A stretch of DNA of 27,844 nt, taken from the NCBI GenBank assembly GCA_024276455.1, contig JAJRXE010000319.1, positions 1-27,844 on the forward strand, given 5' to 3'. The notes below the pieces were generated by a model. That model did no database searches, was not told the origin of the DNA, and saw only the letters and a program-made list of their open reading frames with translations. The stretch's first letter is position 1; the number at the start of each line of letters is the position of its first letter. This stretch comes from Calditrichota bacterium. Lineage in GTDB: Bacteria; Calditrichota; Calditrichia; RBG-13-44-9. Made by a program: the position numbers and the translations under genes. Of the stretch, positions 16,905-24,511 are shown piece by piece.

Positions 16905-18590
16905 TTAACGAATAATTACGAACTTTCCTTTTTCATCCTGCTCAGGCGATTTCAGATAGTAAAGATACACCCCGCTGGTTACTTCCTGCCCGGTCTCTGT
17001 TTTTAAATCCCACTGTAAATAGGAGCCGTTGGATTCGTTCTTCAGGGTTTTCAGCAGCTGCCCGTTGCTGGAAAAGAGGTAAATGCGGGCTTCCTGCGGC
17101 ACGTTAAAGAACTTTAACCCCCCGCCGCCCGGGGAATACTTGAACGGCTGAGGGAACACGACCAATTCGTTCCCGGTCTCCCGCTGGGGATTCATGGAAA
17201 TCCGGTAGGAAACGCGGGAAGAATCGTCGGCAATTCCGTTTACTACCGCCAGATCGAACCCCGCCGGGTAGTGATCTGGCGAGAACGAGACCGGGGTACC
17301 GGCCGGTACCAGCTCAAAATTCATGGTGGTGCGATCGACAAAGAACAGGCTGATTTTCTGGGATTGCAGCGTCGAGGTATTCAACATGGCGCGCACCGGA
17401 CTACCCACCTGCAGTTCCGAGGAGTAGTAGCGGAAGGCCAAACGCTCCAGGGAATCCAGCAGCACCTCCTGGTTAAAATCTTCCACCGGAGCCACCTGGC
17501 GGAAGGAAAGGGCCGGGAAGAGCGCAGCATCGGGGAAAAATTCCCCGGGAATGGTGCGTTCGGCTCCGGAATAGTAAATCCAGAGGGAAAGACGAGCCAG
17601 TTCAACCGGCAAACTGGTGTCCAGAGAGTGGAGCACCGCATCCAGAGCCCAAATCGCCCGGTAATCGCGCATTTTTTCCCACACCTGCCGGGTGATTTGT
17701 TTTCCGTACAGTTCGCCCAGCATGATTTCCACCAAAACTTTTCCGTAATCCTGGAAAGAACCGGTGGATTCGTCCAACGGCCGATCCAGATTCTGAAAGA
17801 AAGAGGGCAAATAGTTTAAATAGTCATTCACCGCCGGCGCCACCACTTCTTCCATATAGGTGGCGGAGCTCTCGATGTACCAGATGTCTTCCACACTGCT
17901 GAACCCGCCATCCGAAAGCCAGAAATTGTAGCCCAGCTGCAGGGCGTGATTGAATTCGTGAGCGGCCGTCACGGCAATGGCCATGCTGTCTCGCACCATC
18001 GGATCCGGGGTGTTCGGATAATTCACAAAGGAGAAATTGGTATTAATTTGAATAAACGAAACGTAATTGTTTCCGGGAAGCTCCGGGATTTCGTAAATAG
18101 GGTAAGTGGAGCCGTAACTGTACATGCGCCGGCAATAGACCGGGTAAACCGTGCGAGGATTTCCCAGGGAATCCGGCGGGGGACGAAAACCCAGGCTGTC
18201 GACCTCCACCTCCCAGGCCCGATCGAACGCCCGGGCTACAAATTCCAGATAATCCGGGGTACCATTCTGGTTCCGATCATACGAGGGAATGGAATCGTAC
18301 CCGGTCGTTTCGTAATAAATGGCAAAATGCCCGGAGGGGGAATAGTACACCTGCGAAACCCGTACGGTGGAAAGCGCCTGCTCTTTCAGACTGAGAAAGG
18401 CCGGATACTCCGGCGATTGAGGATTCACCGCCGCTTGAATCAGCGCCGGAAAGTCGCATTTTCGGGGAGTTTTCGTGCTCAACCCACCTGCGGCTCGGGA
18501 CATTCCGAAAATCAAAAATAAAAAAAGCCATCCCCCTCCCACCGCAGCAATGAATCGAGAGCTTAAATTCCAATCTTTACCTTTAACCAC
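16905..18590 (-). CDS. Secreted zinc metalloprotease-like protein (MXAN_6640-like) with C-terminal sorting domain
   Basis: This is a 561-residue exported protein. A signal segment spans about residues 12-34. The core carries the zinc-protease motif HEFNH at 211-215 in AVTAAHEFNHALQ, and downstream acidic residues in WYIESSATYMEE (E240, E247, E248) that could supply the third zinc ligand. Near residues 104-114 is a calcium-type loop, YDRNQNGTPDY. The last roughly 80 residues form a beta-rich domain with RIYLFSSNGQLLKTL and SGVYLYYL, ending in KGKFVIIR. This is the pattern of Por/type IX (type A) sorting domains and FlgD-like repeats. The start is a GTG at 18590 with GAGG five bases upstream. 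It suggests surface display or secretion through T9SS. Substrate unknown; the family assignment is by motif, not alignment. Confidence 0.8.
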   Translation of the reverse strand: MVKGKDWNLSSRFIAAVGGGWLFLFLIFGMSRAAGGLSTKTPRKCDFPALIQAAVNPQSPEYPAFLSLKEQALSTVRVSQVYYSPSGHFAIYYETTGYDSIPSYDRNQNGTPDYLEFVARAFDRAWEVEVDSLGFRPPPDSLGNPRTVYPVYCRRMYSYGSTYPIYEIPELPGNNYVSFIQINTNFSFVNYPNTPDPMVRDSMAIAVTAAHEFNHALQLGYNFWLSDGGFSSVEDIWYIESSATYMEEVVAPAVNDYLNYLPSFFQNLDRPLDESTGSFQDYGKVLVEIMLGELYGKQITRQVWEKMRDYRAIWALDAVLHSLDTSLPVELARLSLWIYYSGAERTIPGEFFPDAALFPALSFRQVAPVEDFNQEVLLDSLERLAFRYYSSELQVGSPVRAMLNTSTLQSQKISLFFVDRTTMNFELVPAGTPVSFSPDHYPAGFDLAVVNGIADDSSRVSYRISMNPQRETGNELVVFPQPFKYSPGGGGLKFFNVPQEARIYLFSSNGQLLKTLKNESNGSYLQWDLKTETGQEVTSGVYLYYLKSPEQDEKGKFVIIR

Positions 18591-18744
18591 TCAATCCTCT
18601 ACTTTGTCAAATTTCCTTTGCCAAAATTAAGGGTCAATAAGGCAATTTCAAAACGTCCAGACAAATTTTATTTTACCTGCCCAGGCGGTCCACTTCCCGA
18701 ATTACACCGGTAATCTTGCGCCAAAAATCCCTCGTTTGGCAGGC

Positions 18745-20061
18745 TTACTTGCTCTTTTCCCGGAAAACCAGCTTTAACGGAACCCCGGTAAAGCCCCACA
18801 GCTCCCGAATTTTACGTTCCAGGAAGCGCTTGTAACTCTCTTTAATCAAATTCGGGTGACTGGTGAAGAAAGCAATCACCGGCGGATTACTGCGAATCTG
18901 AGTAATGTACTTGATTTTAATTTCCTTTCCGTAAACTGCCGGTGCTGAATTCTCCTGAACGATCGGCAGCATGGCTTTGTTCAGATCGCTGGTGCGAATG
19001 GTTTTGTGGAGTTCTTCGTACACGGCGGTTGCCACATCCAGCAATTTGTAGAGCCGTTTTTTCTTAACCACCGAAGTAAAAACGATGGGAATGTACGCGT
19101 AGCTTCCCAGCCGTTCTTTCATGGCTTTTTCCCATTCCCTCAGGGTATTGGTTTCCTTGGGAATCAGGTCCCATTTGTTCACAGCAATGACGATGCCCTT
19201 ACGCTGGTGGACACACTCGTGGATGATGCGCATATCCTGGCGGGTCGGTCCCTCGGTGGCGTCCATGAAGTAGAGCACCACGTCGGCCCGCTGAATGCTC
19301 CGCAGAGTACGCAATTGACTGTAGAACAAAACGTTTTCTTTGACCTTCGTCTTGCGCTTCAGGCCAGCCGTGTCAATCAGCAGGTATTTACGCTGGCGGT
19401 AGTTCAGCGGCGAATCGATGGGATCACGGGTGGTTCCCGGAATGGGAGTGACAATGGAACGATTTTGTCCCAGAAGGGTGTTCACGAAGGAAGATTTACC
19501 CACATTCTCTTTCCCCACCACCGCCAGCTTGATGCGGTCTTCGTCTACCGGAGGAATCTTCACCCCGTGAAGCTTTTCGACGATCCGATCCAGCGCATCG
19601 CCAATCATTCTTCCCTGCACCGCCGAAATCGGAATGGGATCTCCCAGTCCCAGGGAATAAAAATTGTACGCATCCGCCTCCAGCAGTTCGTTGTCCACTT
19701 TATTGACCAGCAGCAGTACCGGCTTGTCGGCTTTTTTCAATTTTTCGGCAATCTGGGCGTCCCACTCGGTAACGCCGCTGGCGCGGTCCACCATGAACAG
19801 CACCAGATCCGCCTCTTCGATGGCGATGTCCACCTGCTCGCGAATGGCCTGTTCAATCTGGTCGTTGGTTTTAGGTAAATAACCTCCCGTATCCACCAGC
19901 ATGAACGGCTGTCCGGTCCACTCAGTGCTGGCGTACAAGCGATCCCGGGTAACTCCCGGCTGGTCATCCACAATCGCCTCGCGTTTGCGAATGATGCGAT
20001 TAAAAAATGTGGACTTCCCAACGTTAGGTCTTCCGACAATGGTCACAATAGGAATATTCAT
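18745..20061 (-). CDS. der: Ribosome biogenesis GTPase Der (EngA)
   Basis: Der is a double-GTPase that binds and matures the 50S ribosomal subunit in the cytoplasm. The 438-residue protein has the normal length. The first G domain has GRPNVGKST (10-18), DTGG and NKVD (120-123). The second has GKENVGKS (183-190), DTAG in LLIDTAGLKRKTKVKENV, and NKWD. A KH-like C-terminal domain ends with LWGFTGVPLKLVF. The second P-loop reads GKENVGKS where GRPNVGKS is usual, a mild but noticeable variation. The start is the ATG at 20061. It lies 136 bases downstream of the DUF512 radical-SAM gene on the same strand, a pairing often seen in Firmicutes and other phyla, and is followed by the secreted metalloprotease gene. 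Confidence 0.98.
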   Translation of the reverse strand: MNIPIVTIVGRPNVGKSTFFNRIIRKREAIVDDQPGVTRDRLYASTEWTGQPFMLVDTGGYLPKTNDQIEQAIREQVDIAIEEADLVLFMVDRASGVTEWDAQIAEKLKKADKPVLLLVNKVDNELLEADAYNFYSLGLGDPIPISAVQGRMIGDALDRIVEKLHGVKIPPVDEDRIKLAVVGKENVGKSSFVNTLLGQNRSIVTPIPGTTRDPIDSPLNYRQRKYLLIDTAGLKRKTKVKENVLFYSQLRTLRSIQRADVVLYFMDATEGPTRQDMRIIHECVHQRKGIVIAVNKWDLIPKETNTLREWEKAMKERLGSYAYIPIVFTSVVKKKRLYKLLDVATAVYEELHKTIRTSDLNKAMLPIVQENSAPAVYGKEIKIKYITQIRSNPPVIAFFTSHPNLIKESYKRFLERKIRELWGFTGVPLKLVFREKSK

Positions 20062-20197
20062 CGTTTTCTTTTCGTTCCTCGATTAATGTAATCCGGTTTA
20101 CTAACCTTCCGTAATAAAATTTGCTATTTTTCTGGATTTTCGATGGATTCTGTTGCTACGATTCCGTTCCTCCCGAAATTTCCCCGCTATTCGAAAC

Positions 20198-21574
20198 TCA
20201 CTCGCCGTTCAAAGTTCCCAGGGAGCGCTTACCTTTCATTTGCTCCGCCACATAATGTACAGCGGAACGATCCCCAGGTTCCTGATTTACACCGCGGCGG
20301 ATTCGATCGAAGAGTTCCAGGAAGCTGTCCGGGAACACGTAGATCGGTTTACCCAATTTTTTCTCCAGATCCTCCACCGTCCAGTCATCCAGGAACAGGC
20401 CGTCATGGTTCAGCACCCGGGGAGGCAGCACCACCACATCCCCCAGCGGTTCCTCTTTCAGGGTCTGGTAAATATCCTGTCCCACCAGCAGTCCTGCGAC
20501 GGTAATTCCCTCTCCCCAGAAACGGTTTATTACCCGGTGCAGGGTTACCTTCCCTTCGGCAACCGGTTCCAGTTCCGGCAAAATGTACGTTTTCAACACT
20601 TCGCTTCCCAGCACTCCACTCACCAGCGAAAGCCGTTTGCGCGGGAAACGCCTGCGAAATTTCGGCAACTCTTCCCGAAAACGATTAATAAAATGGCGGG
20701 TCAAGCCCACTCCATTCTCCAACTGGTAAAACCCTTCGTAATATTCATCGTCTGGCACCGGCTGTCCGGTGCGAATGTAAAACTCGTCCGAGAGATAAAC
20801 AAAAGAGCTGCCCAGCTCCTTTTTTAGCGCCCGCCGACGTTCTTCCATTTCTTCCATTAACCGCAGACTGTATTCATTGGTCACCGGATGGAGTTCCGGT
20901 AAGTTGCGACGGTGGCGGGTTAATCCCACCGGGACGATGGCGATGGAACGTAAATGGGGATAAAACTGTTTGAGATCGGCAATGGTGCGATCCAGATGTT
21001 CGCCGTCGTTCAAATCGGGACAGAGCACAATCTGGGCATGCAGTTCGATCCCGTGCTCAGTTAAATAGCGGATTTTCTGCAACAGGTAATCGTCGTGCTT
21101 AATTCCCAGCAAATGTTTACGCAACTCCGGCTCGGTGGCATGCACGGAAATGTAAAGGGGCGAAAGCCGCTGCTCCACAATGCGTTCCAGGTCTTTCCGC
21201 CGGGTGTTACTCAGGGTCACGTAATGGCCGTAAAGAAAGGAGAAACGGTAATCCTCATCTTTAAAATAGAGGGATTTGCGTAACCCCTTGGGGGTCTGGT
21301 GCACAAAACAGAAAATGCATTTATTCCCGCACTTGCGCATTTTCATCTCTTCCAGCACCAGTCCCAGGTCTTCCTGGGGATCTTTTTCGATGTCGAAGAT
21401 GATTTCTTCGCCTTCCTGCTCAACCAGCACCTCCACCTGTTCCGTGGAGACGTAAAAACGATAGTCCAGCTGGTCCTCGATCTCTTTTCCGTTGATTTGC
21501 TTCAGTACCGCTCCAGGTTGAATGCCCAATTCGGCGGCAATACTTCCTGGTTCTATATCTAAAATTTGAATCAT
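20198..21574 (-). CDS. DUF512 family putative radical SAM protein with N-terminal PDZ domain
   Basis: This is a 458-residue cytoplasmic protein. Residues 1-60 form a PDZ-like domain (IEPGSIAAELGIQPGAVL, then INGKEI). The next segment has C82, C86 and C89 in RKCGNKCIFCFVHQ, a CxxxCxxC cluster expected to hold a 4Fe-4S centre as in radical SAM enzymes, followed by GLRKSLYFKDEDYRFSFLYG and VTLSN. The C-terminal half is the DUF512 domain, with VSGVLGSEVLKTYILPEL and ITVAGLLVGQDIY. The family is widespread and commonly adjacent to der, but no reaction is established to my knowledge. An AGG lies eight bases upstream of the ATG. No odd features are seen. A role in RNA or ribosome maturation is only suggested by the neighbour. 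Confidence 0.95.
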   Translation of the reverse strand: MIQILDIEPGSIAAELGIQPGAVLKQINGKEIEDQLDYRFYVSTEQVEVLVEQEGEEIIFDIEKDPQEDLGLVLEEMKMRKCGNKCIFCFVHQTPKGLRKSLYFKDEDYRFSFLYGHYVTLSNTRRKDLERIVEQRLSPLYISVHATEPELRKHLLGIKHDDYLLQKIRYLTEHGIELHAQIVLCPDLNDGEHLDRTIADLKQFYPHLRSIAIVPVGLTRHRRNLPELHPVTNEYSLRLMEEMEERRRALKKELGSSFVYLSDEFYIRTGQPVPDDEYYEGFYQLENGVGLTRHFINRFREELPKFRRRFPRKRLSLVSGVLGSEVLKTYILPELEPVAEGKVTLHRVINRFWGEGITVAGLLVGQDIYQTLKEEPLGDVVVLPPRVLNHDGLFLDDWTVEDLEKKLGKPIYVFPDSFLELFDRIRRGVNQEPGDRSAVHYVAEQMKGKRSLGTLNGE

Positions 21575-21707
21575 TTATTCAACCTGTGTTGTATTCCTGC
21601 ATTTTTAATAATAACTGGCAAATATAATATAAGTTCAGTGGGAATGATACTGAAAAATCGTCCCTTATTTTCGGTCATTGGTCATTTGTCCCTCCCTGGA
21701 CGTCATT

Positions 21708-21728
21708 GAAAAATCCTCCGGATTTTTC
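21708..21728. repeat. Perfect nine-base inverted repeat
   Basis: GAAAAATCC and GGATTTTTC flank a TCC loop. The A and T runs inside the arms would allow a hairpin with a U-tract on either strand, so it may act as a weak bidirectional terminator for the upstream signalling operon, or be one more palindrome of the repeat cluster. Confidence 0.6.
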
Positions 21729-21735
21729 CTGCTAG

Positions 21736-21856
21736 GCGCAGGCTTCACGCCTGCGCTCTTTCTGTCGTCCCTGAAGGGACTCCGATGGGTTGGGTTCATT
21801 CCTCGATTCCCCGGATTTCATCCGGGGCTATTTTCACCGCGTCCCTGGCGGGACGC
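21736..21856. repeat. REP-like composite repeat, copy A (four palindromes)
   Basis: Four hairpins in a row: GCGCAGGC/GCCTGCGC (21736-21756), GTCCCT/AGGGAC (21767-21780), CCCCGGAT/ATCCGGGG (21809-21827) and GCGTCCC/GGGACGC (21839-21856). The first three keep the same order and near-identical spacing in a second copy about 320 bases away. No transposase gene is present, so this is likely a non-autonomous or dispersed intergenic repeat. Confidence 0.75.
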
Positions 21857-21922
21857 TTATTTTTTTGGCTGCATGTTTTCAGGTGTTTCGCAGGTAAAAA
21901 TGGAGGTAATGGGCAGGCGTGC

Positions 21923-21973
21923 CGACGGGGAGACGAGGCGAAGGGGAGAATGGGTGAATGGGCGACAGGGCGA
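21923..21973. repeat. Purine-rich degenerate short repeat
   Basis: A 50-base run built of variants of GACGGGGA, GGCGAAGGGGAGAA and GGGTGAATGGGCGACAGGGCGA. It is strongly G/A biased on the plus strand and lies between the two composite repeat copies. It resembles the low-complexity filler seen in repeat-rich intergenic regions. No function is evident. Confidence 0.45.
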
Positions 21974-22054
21974 TTTGTTTTGGATTTATTCTGAATTCAT
22001 TTGTGAAAATTGGTGGGTAGGTAGGCACCGGCCTGTCCGGCTGTGCGCCAGCCA

Positions 22055-22142
22055 GACGGGCTTCACGCCGGCGCAATCCTTTTCTGTCGTCCCTTTGGGA
22101 CTCCAATGGGTCTGGTTGCCTCAACCCTTTCCCCGGATTTCA
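22055..22142. repeat. REP-like composite repeat, copy B (decayed)
   Basis: It shares GGCTTCACGCC (22059-22069), TTTCTGTCGTCCCT, a GTCCC/GGGAC hairpin (22089-22101), ACTCC-ATGGGT and CCCCGGATTTCA (22131-22142) with copy A. The 42-base spacing between the GTCCC and CCCCGG elements is identical in the two copies. The right arm of the CCCCGGAT palindrome is missing; its place is taken by the end of the GAF gene, whose stop codon lies in the shared sequence. Confidence 0.7.
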
Positions 22143-22850
22143 GGCTTCCAGTAACTCCCCAATTTTCCGGGCGGCTTTGTGAATGTTCTCCACCGCAAAT
22201 TTGGCTTTTTTTACATTGCGGGTGTCAATCATTAGTGGCAACACGTTGCAGAGCTGGTCGATGATGTCCAGGTACTCCCGGATTTCCCGGTCGCGCTCGT
22301 TACAGGGTGGAGAGTCTTTTTTTTCTGCTTCCTTACCGGGCAAAGACCTCCCGGCCTTGACGCTTCCTCCTTTTTCACGATTAAGGCGCAAAAATTCCAG
22401 TACCAAGGCAATCTGAGAAGCCACCAGCTGGTACTGCTCCACCTCGTCTTTGCGGTAGGTCTCCGCCTGCCGATGCCCCAGATTCAACACCCCCACCAGC
22501 TCTTCTCCCAGGCGCAGCGGCAGGGAAAGGAAAGAATTAAAATCGGCCGCCCGCTTCTCCCGGGGACGGGAAAAAGAGGGAATCACAATGGGATTCTTCT
22601 GAGAAAGGGTAAATCCGGACAATCCCCCGCGCCAGACAAAGGACATTTCGCTGGCCAGATCCACCACTACTTCCCCACGATTGGCCTTCATTTCCAGTTC
22701 ATTGGTTTTCTGGTTCACCAGAAAAAGAGAGGCAAAATCGAAAGGAATCACCGCTTCCAGGGCCCGAAAAATCATTTCTTCGGAATTTTCAGCGGCATTC
22801 GCCTGGGTAAAAATCTGAAAAATTGAAGCGAGCTTTTCCAGATGAACCAT
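22140..22850 (-). CDS. GAF domain signalling protein with helical C-terminal domain
   Basis: This is a 236-residue cytoplasmic protein, the last gene of the flagellar/signalling operon. Residues 1-155 form a GAF sensor domain: FRALEAVIPFDFASLFLVN, a central strand set, then LSLPLRLGEELVGVLNLGH and a closing helix. A charged, proline-containing linker follows (about 160-185). The last 50 residues form helices (EYLDIIDQLCNVLPLMID, then KFAVENIHKAARKIGELL) that look like a DHp or HPt-type two-helix unit without a normal phospho-acceptor motif. GGAGGAG lies six bases before the ATG. It is 17 bases downstream of the PAS kinase-like gene. The stop codon falls inside repeat copy B, so the C-terminal end may have been altered by repeat insertion. 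Ligand unknown. Confidence 0.8.
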   Translation of the reverse strand: MVHLEKLASIFQIFTQANAAENSEEMIFRALEAVIPFDFASLFLVNQKTNELEMKANRGEVVVDLASEMSFVWRGGLSGFTLSQKNPIVIPSFSRPREKRAADFNSFLSLPLRLGEELVGVLNLGHRQAETYRKDEVEQYQLVASQIALVLEFLRLNREKGGSVKAGRSLPGKEAEKKDSPPCNERDREIREYLDIIDQLCNVLPLMIDTRNVKKAKFAVENIHKAARKIGELLEA

Positions 22851-22867
22851 GGTCTCTCCTCCCCGGC

Positions 22868-24151
22868 TTAGCGGGAATGTAACAATTCAATCAGGTTAAG
22901 TAACTGGGCCCGCTCGTTATTTTGATCCACCGGAATGCGTATCGCGATGGTTTGTTCCCCACTTTTTCCCCGTTTAACCCGCACGTCGCCTCCCAGGGAG
23001 CTAATGATTTCGCTGACCAGAGAAAGCCGAATGTCCTGTTCCTCCGCCCCAACCGGCGTGCGCGCTTTTCTTCCCGCTGCCAGTGCGTTTTTCCCCAATC
23101 CGCCGAAACGGAATTCCACCCGAATCCATTTCGCTTTCTCCGCATGCAACACCAGTTCTATGTTCCCCTCTCTCGTTTTCCGCCCGGAGAACGAATCTTC
23201 CCCGTGGTCGAAATAATCCCACAACACATCGAAAATGATTAAGAACACCTGCTGGATTTTTACGGGATTCGCAGAAAAAGTGGGCAGTTGTTCATCTCCC
23301 TTGCACACCAGATTTAGTTTGCGCTTCTCCAGCTCGTAGGCAATCAGGTTCATCACATTGTCCAACACCCGGTTCAAATCTACTTGCTCGATGGTATTGT
23401 CGTCCACCTGATTGGCAAAAAGGCGAAACTTCTCGATAATGGCGCTAATTTTTTCCACCAACGAAAGCATTTTCTCGAACTTGAGATCGATCTCCGCCTC
23501 TCCATTTGCGCTGCCCGCCAACATGGCGCGGGTCAATTCCAGGTTCAGCTTCAAGGCCGTAATGGGTTGACCGATTTCGTGAACCATGCCCACCGCCATT
23601 TCTCCCAGGGATCGCAACCGGTCGCGGCTCAACAGCAAGTTCTGCTTCCGTTTGAGCTCCCGCTCCAGGCCTTTGCGCAAGGAAACATTTTTGGCACTCG
23701 CAATGATGTACTGGACCCGACCTTCGCCATCCCGCACCGGCCCAAAACTGAGCATTACCGGCACCACATATTCGCCATTGACCAGATACCCTTCCAGATC
23801 GTGCAAACCGGCTTCGCTAATACTCTGGAGCAAACTCTGCGCTGCCTCTTCCAGTTCCAGCTCTTCGGGATTCTCAGACAGTAGCAGGAAGCGTTCAAGA
23901 TTGTGACCACGCAGATCAGCAAGAGTTAGGCGCAACATTTCCGTGGCCGCCCGGTTGGCGTACTCGATTTGTCCGGTGGCATTTAAAATAAAAATAGCAT
24001 CGGAAATGTGCTCCAGAATTAAAATGGTGGTGGAATAATCCTTCAAAATGGTAGCGTAGGAGGAGTTTGGGCGAGAAGCCGGCTTCTCTCTGACCATTTG
24101 CTCCTTCATCGGATTCCCGTCTGACACCGATTTGAGCTTTTTTTTCTTCAT
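22868..24151 (-). CDS. PAS-histidine kinase-like protein with degenerate ATP-binding domain
   Basis: This is a 427-residue soluble protein. A lysine-rich start precedes a PAS domain (about 42-155: ILEHISDAIFILNATGQIEYAN, then VSLRKGLE). The HisKA domain has a canonical H191 in GMVHEIGQPITALKLNLE. The ATPase domain is recognisable at its end (DIRLSLVSEIISSLGGDVRV), but the N-box region, normally QVLLNLLxNA, reads QVFLIIFDVLWDYF (301-314) without an asparagine. The DxGxG box reads FRFGGLGKN (348-355) without the aspartate. ATP binding is therefore doubtful, so it may be a pseudokinase that docks or is phosphorylated by others. The ATG at 24151 and a GTG at 24160 are both possible starts. It is 19 bases or fewer from the upstream small gene. 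Confidence 0.87.
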   Translation of the reverse strand: MKKKKLKSVSDGNPMKEQMVREKPASRPNSSYATILKDYSTTILILEHISDAIFILNATGQIEYANRAATEMLRLTLADLRGHNLERFLLLSENPEELELEEAAQSLLQSISEAGLHDLEGYLVNGEYVVPVMLSFGPVRDGEGRVQYIIASAKNVSLRKGLERELKRKQNLLLSRDRLRSLGEMAVGMVHEIGQPITALKLNLELTRAMLAGSANGEAEIDLKFEKMLSLVEKISAIIEKFRLFANQVDDNTIEQVDLNRVLDNVMNLIAYELEKRKLNLVCKGDEQLPTFSANPVKIQQVFLIIFDVLWDYFDHGEDSFSGRKTREGNIELVLHAEKAKWIRVEFRFGGLGKNALAAGRKARTPVGAEEQDIRLSLVSEIISSLGGDVRVKRGKSGEQTIAIRIPVDQNNERAQLLNLIELLHSR

Positions 24152-24170
24152 CGCCGGCACCGTCGGTTGG

Positions 24171-24482
24171 TCACACCTTTAAATCCTTAATACGACCTTT
24201 GTCCGTTTTCACCCGGTATTTATCGGATTCCTGATCCACCAGCTCTAGAATCAGTCGGGGATGAAGCTGCTTAATCCGCAAAACCACCTCGTCGAAACGG
24301 CGGAAATTCAACCGGGATTCCATAAGCATGTTGTACCCCATAATCCGCAACAAATAGTGGTTTTCGTCCAGTTCCAGCACAATGCGCCCCTGCACCTCCC
24401 GACCGGGTTCGAAGCGGCGCAACAACTCTTCCAGATTTCCCACAATCGTAAAATTGCGAAATTGATGGGTGTAATAGGACAC
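24171..24482 (-). CDS. Small unknown protein in the flagellar operon (FliK-fragment-like)
   Basis: This 103-residue soluble protein is probably mostly beta-strand. The middle part, GRIVLELDENHYLLRIMGYNMLMES followed by LRIKQLHPRLILELV, resembles in pattern the segment of FliK and related flagellar proteins in which a short beta domain is followed by an LxVxxLxPxxxLxL strand. The similarity is weak and no family can be named with confidence. The start is a GTG at 24482 with AGGAG seven bases upstream, which decides it. It lies 29 bases after fliA and ends about 10-20 bases before the PAS kinase-like gene. Its position suggests a flagellar or motility-related accessory role. Confidence 0.72.
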   Translation of the reverse strand: MSYYTHQFRNFTIVGNLEELLRRFEPGREVQGRIVLELDENHYLLRIMGYNMLMESRLNFRRFDEVVLRIKQLHPRLILELVDQESDKYRVKTDKGRIKDLKV

Positions 24483-24511
24483 GTTTTTTCTCCTGCTTTC
24501 TCGGCCGCCCT

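Larger units (their letters stand above)
21575..22139. other. Gene-free 565-base region with palindromic repeats
   Basis: No credible gene lies here. Open frames across it have no family-like sequence and span the repeats. From right to left on the minus strand it should contain the 3' flank of the GAF gene, a cluster of REP-like palindromes and, near 21575-21660, an AT-rich stretch that likely holds the DUF512 gene promoter. Individual repeats are listed separately. Confidence 0.75.

Noticed and set aside
21678..22154. 158-codon open frame on the plus strand across the repeat region
   Set aside because: It consists of translated palindromes and purine-rich filler, has no family-like segment, and runs into the opposite-strand GAF gene.
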